Shown: piece by piece, positions 6,236 through 6,574 of the stretch
Position numbering within the stretch: position 1 is the stretch's first letter
Layout: the number at the start of each line of letters is the position of its first letter
Assembly (NCBI GenBank): GCA_027064565.1
Contig: JAMOPK010000367.1
Location: forward strand, 1 to 6,574
Length of the DNA stretch: 6,574 nucleotides
Direction of reading: 5' to 3'
Source of the DNA: Caldifarciminota bacterium
GTDB taxonomy: Bacteria > Hydrothermota > Hydrothermia > B15-G9
Position numbers and translations under genes: made by a program
The notes under the pieces: model-generated
What the model saw: the letters and a program-made list of their open reading frames with translations, nothing else
Database searches by the model: none
Told to the model about the DNA's origin: nothing

Positions 6236-6242
6236 GGTTTTG

Positions 6243-6271
6243 AGTATAAATTGACTCCGCCGCCGCCTCAA
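6243..6271 (-). promoter_or_regulatory. Sigma-70-like promoter placed for a leaderless glyQ transcript
   Basis: On the minus strand TTGAGG (6266-6271) and TATACT (6243-6248) are separated by exactly 17 bases, matching TTGACA/TATAAT at four of six and five of six positions. Seven bases, CAAAACC, then separate the -10 from ATG 6235, so initiation would fall at or one base before the A of the start codon. This would explain why this ATG has no Shine-Dalgarno. It is a prediction from spacing and consensus only. Confidence 0.5.
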
Positions 6272-6299
6272 CATTTTGGCAGGGGGACTCAACAAAATT

Positions 6300-6307
6300 C
6301 CTCCTTT
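6300..6307 (-). promoter_or_regulatory. glyQ: Strong Shine-Dalgarno-like site ahead of alternative TTG starts of glyQ
   Basis: AAAGGAGG on the minus strand lies four bases before TTG 6295 and seven before TTG 6292, both in frame with glyQ. If a longer transcript crosses this site, a GlyQ of 303-304 residues with a basic N-terminal extension could be made. It competes with the leaderless-start reading at 6235. Confidence 0.4.
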
Positions 6308-6327
6308 CGAATTCTTTGAACGGGCAT

Positions 6328-6560
6328 CTAACAGGGTGTGCCACGTATCAGCTCGACCTCCGGCATAGAAAGCGTTTTTTCACGCGGATGGCCGTAGACA
6401 CCGATGTTGAAGTTTTACCGACATGATTCTCCCATATTCCTTCGGCAGTCAGCGGTGTTTTGTCCTTCCTCCTGCTGCGAACCGAGAAAAAGTTTAGCTT
6501 CCCAATCCCCTGATCATAAACAATTTTCCCTTTACACAGCCCCGATGAGTTGCGGCTCAT
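6328..6560 (-). pseudogene. Possible frameshifted small gene or gene remnant, unrecognised
   Basis: I do not recognise this product and the call is tentative. One minus-strand frame begins at ATG 6560 and reads protein-like text up to '...PLTAEGIWENHVG'. At the run of four A residues (6413-6416) the plausible continuation moves to another frame, 'NFNIGVYGHPREKTLSMPEV' and then 'ELIRGTPC', ending at TAG 6328-6330. That second stretch has codon-like use with mostly G/C third positions. One extra A in the run would join the two as '...WENHVGKNFNIGVYG...', about 77 residues. 'KNFNIGVYG' faintly recalls ATP-grasp D-Ala-D-Ala-ligase strands, which is not enough for a function. It could be a decayed gene, an assembly error, a programmed frameshift or chance. 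ATG 6560 lies inside a hairpin and has no ribosome site. Confidence 0.22.
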
Positions 6561-6563
6561 GGG
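6541..6563. repeat. Short inverted repeat near the right edge
   Basis: CCC-(G)-ATGAG at 6541-6549 pairs with CTCATGGG at 6556-6563: eight pairs with one bulged G and a six-base loop. No T-run follows on either strand, so a terminator is not supported. The rest of the 6236-6574 stretch holds only the elements listed here and no confident gene. Confidence 0.4.
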
Positions 6564-6574
6564 AATTCAGATAT

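Noticed and set aside
6129..6344. Minus-strand frame of 71 codons overlapping the glyQ start region
   Set aside because: It overlaps confident glyQ coding in another frame and shows no motif.
6320..6350. Possible glycine T-box antiterminator before glyQ (minus-strand CGTGGCACACCC)
   Set aside because: Only a short, imperfect resemblance to the GGTGGNACCGCG core. TGGC would not pair with the usual UCCA end of tRNA-Gly, and there is no specifier stem or terminator.
1..6574. CRISPR arrays, tRNA or rRNA genes, insertion sequences, phage or defence genes
   Set aside because: No regularly spaced repeats, no cloverleaf with a GTTCRANYC T-arm, no transposase motifs and no terminal repeats were found on either strand.

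Overview
The window reads as ordinary bacterial chromosome: compact genes, strong Shine-Dalgarno sites (AGGAGG types), one-base and four-base stop/start overlaps, and one lipoprotein with a bacterial lipobox. There are no introns, transposase genes, tRNA or rRNA genes, or CRISPR repeats. The phylum cannot be fixed from the sequence. A bacterial alpha-subunit glycyl-tRNA synthetase, a PyrR, a CtpA-type protease with a long C-terminal tail and an actinobacterial/archaeal-type inositol-phosphate synthase together would suit an uncultured or thermophilic lineage outside the Proteobacteria. That is only an inference.

Layout: eight confident genes lie here, seven on the minus strand. Read from the right (minus-strand order), positions 6236-6574 hold no confident gene. 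They contain a good sigma-70-like promoter ending at the glyQ start, a hairpin, and a possible frameshifted small gene or gene remnant. Then come glyQ (glycyl-tRNA synthetase alpha) and pyrR (uracil phosphoribosyltransferase/pyr regulator), joined by a TGATG overlap. A single plus-strand gene for a 105-residue lipoprotein with a carboxypeptidase-regulatory-like beta-sandwich converges on pyrR with a 16-base gap.

Divergent from the lipoprotein gene is a second minus-strand operon starting near 4401: a CDP-alcohol phosphatidyltransferase, inositol-3-phosphate synthase (ino1), thymidylate kinase (tmk), an S41 C-terminal processing protease, and a TauE/SafE-type membrane permease cut by the left edge. 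ino1 to tmk overlap as TAATG and tmk to the protease as ATGA. A perfect 10-bp GC-rich hairpin lies between the protease and permease genes.

Functional reading: ino1 makes 1L-myo-inositol 1-phosphate from glucose 6-phosphate, and the adjacent phosphatidyltransferase is the natural enzyme to place it on CDP-diacylglycerol. The pair therefore suggests inositol phospholipid synthesis (or a related inositol-phosphate product). tmk, pyrR and glyQ are housekeeping. No wholly new system is evident. The points most worth following are the inositol-lipid pair, an apparently leaderless glyQ, a glyQ-pyrR coupling without glyS, altered RNA-contact residues in PyrR, and the possible frameshifted coding stretch upstream of glyQ.
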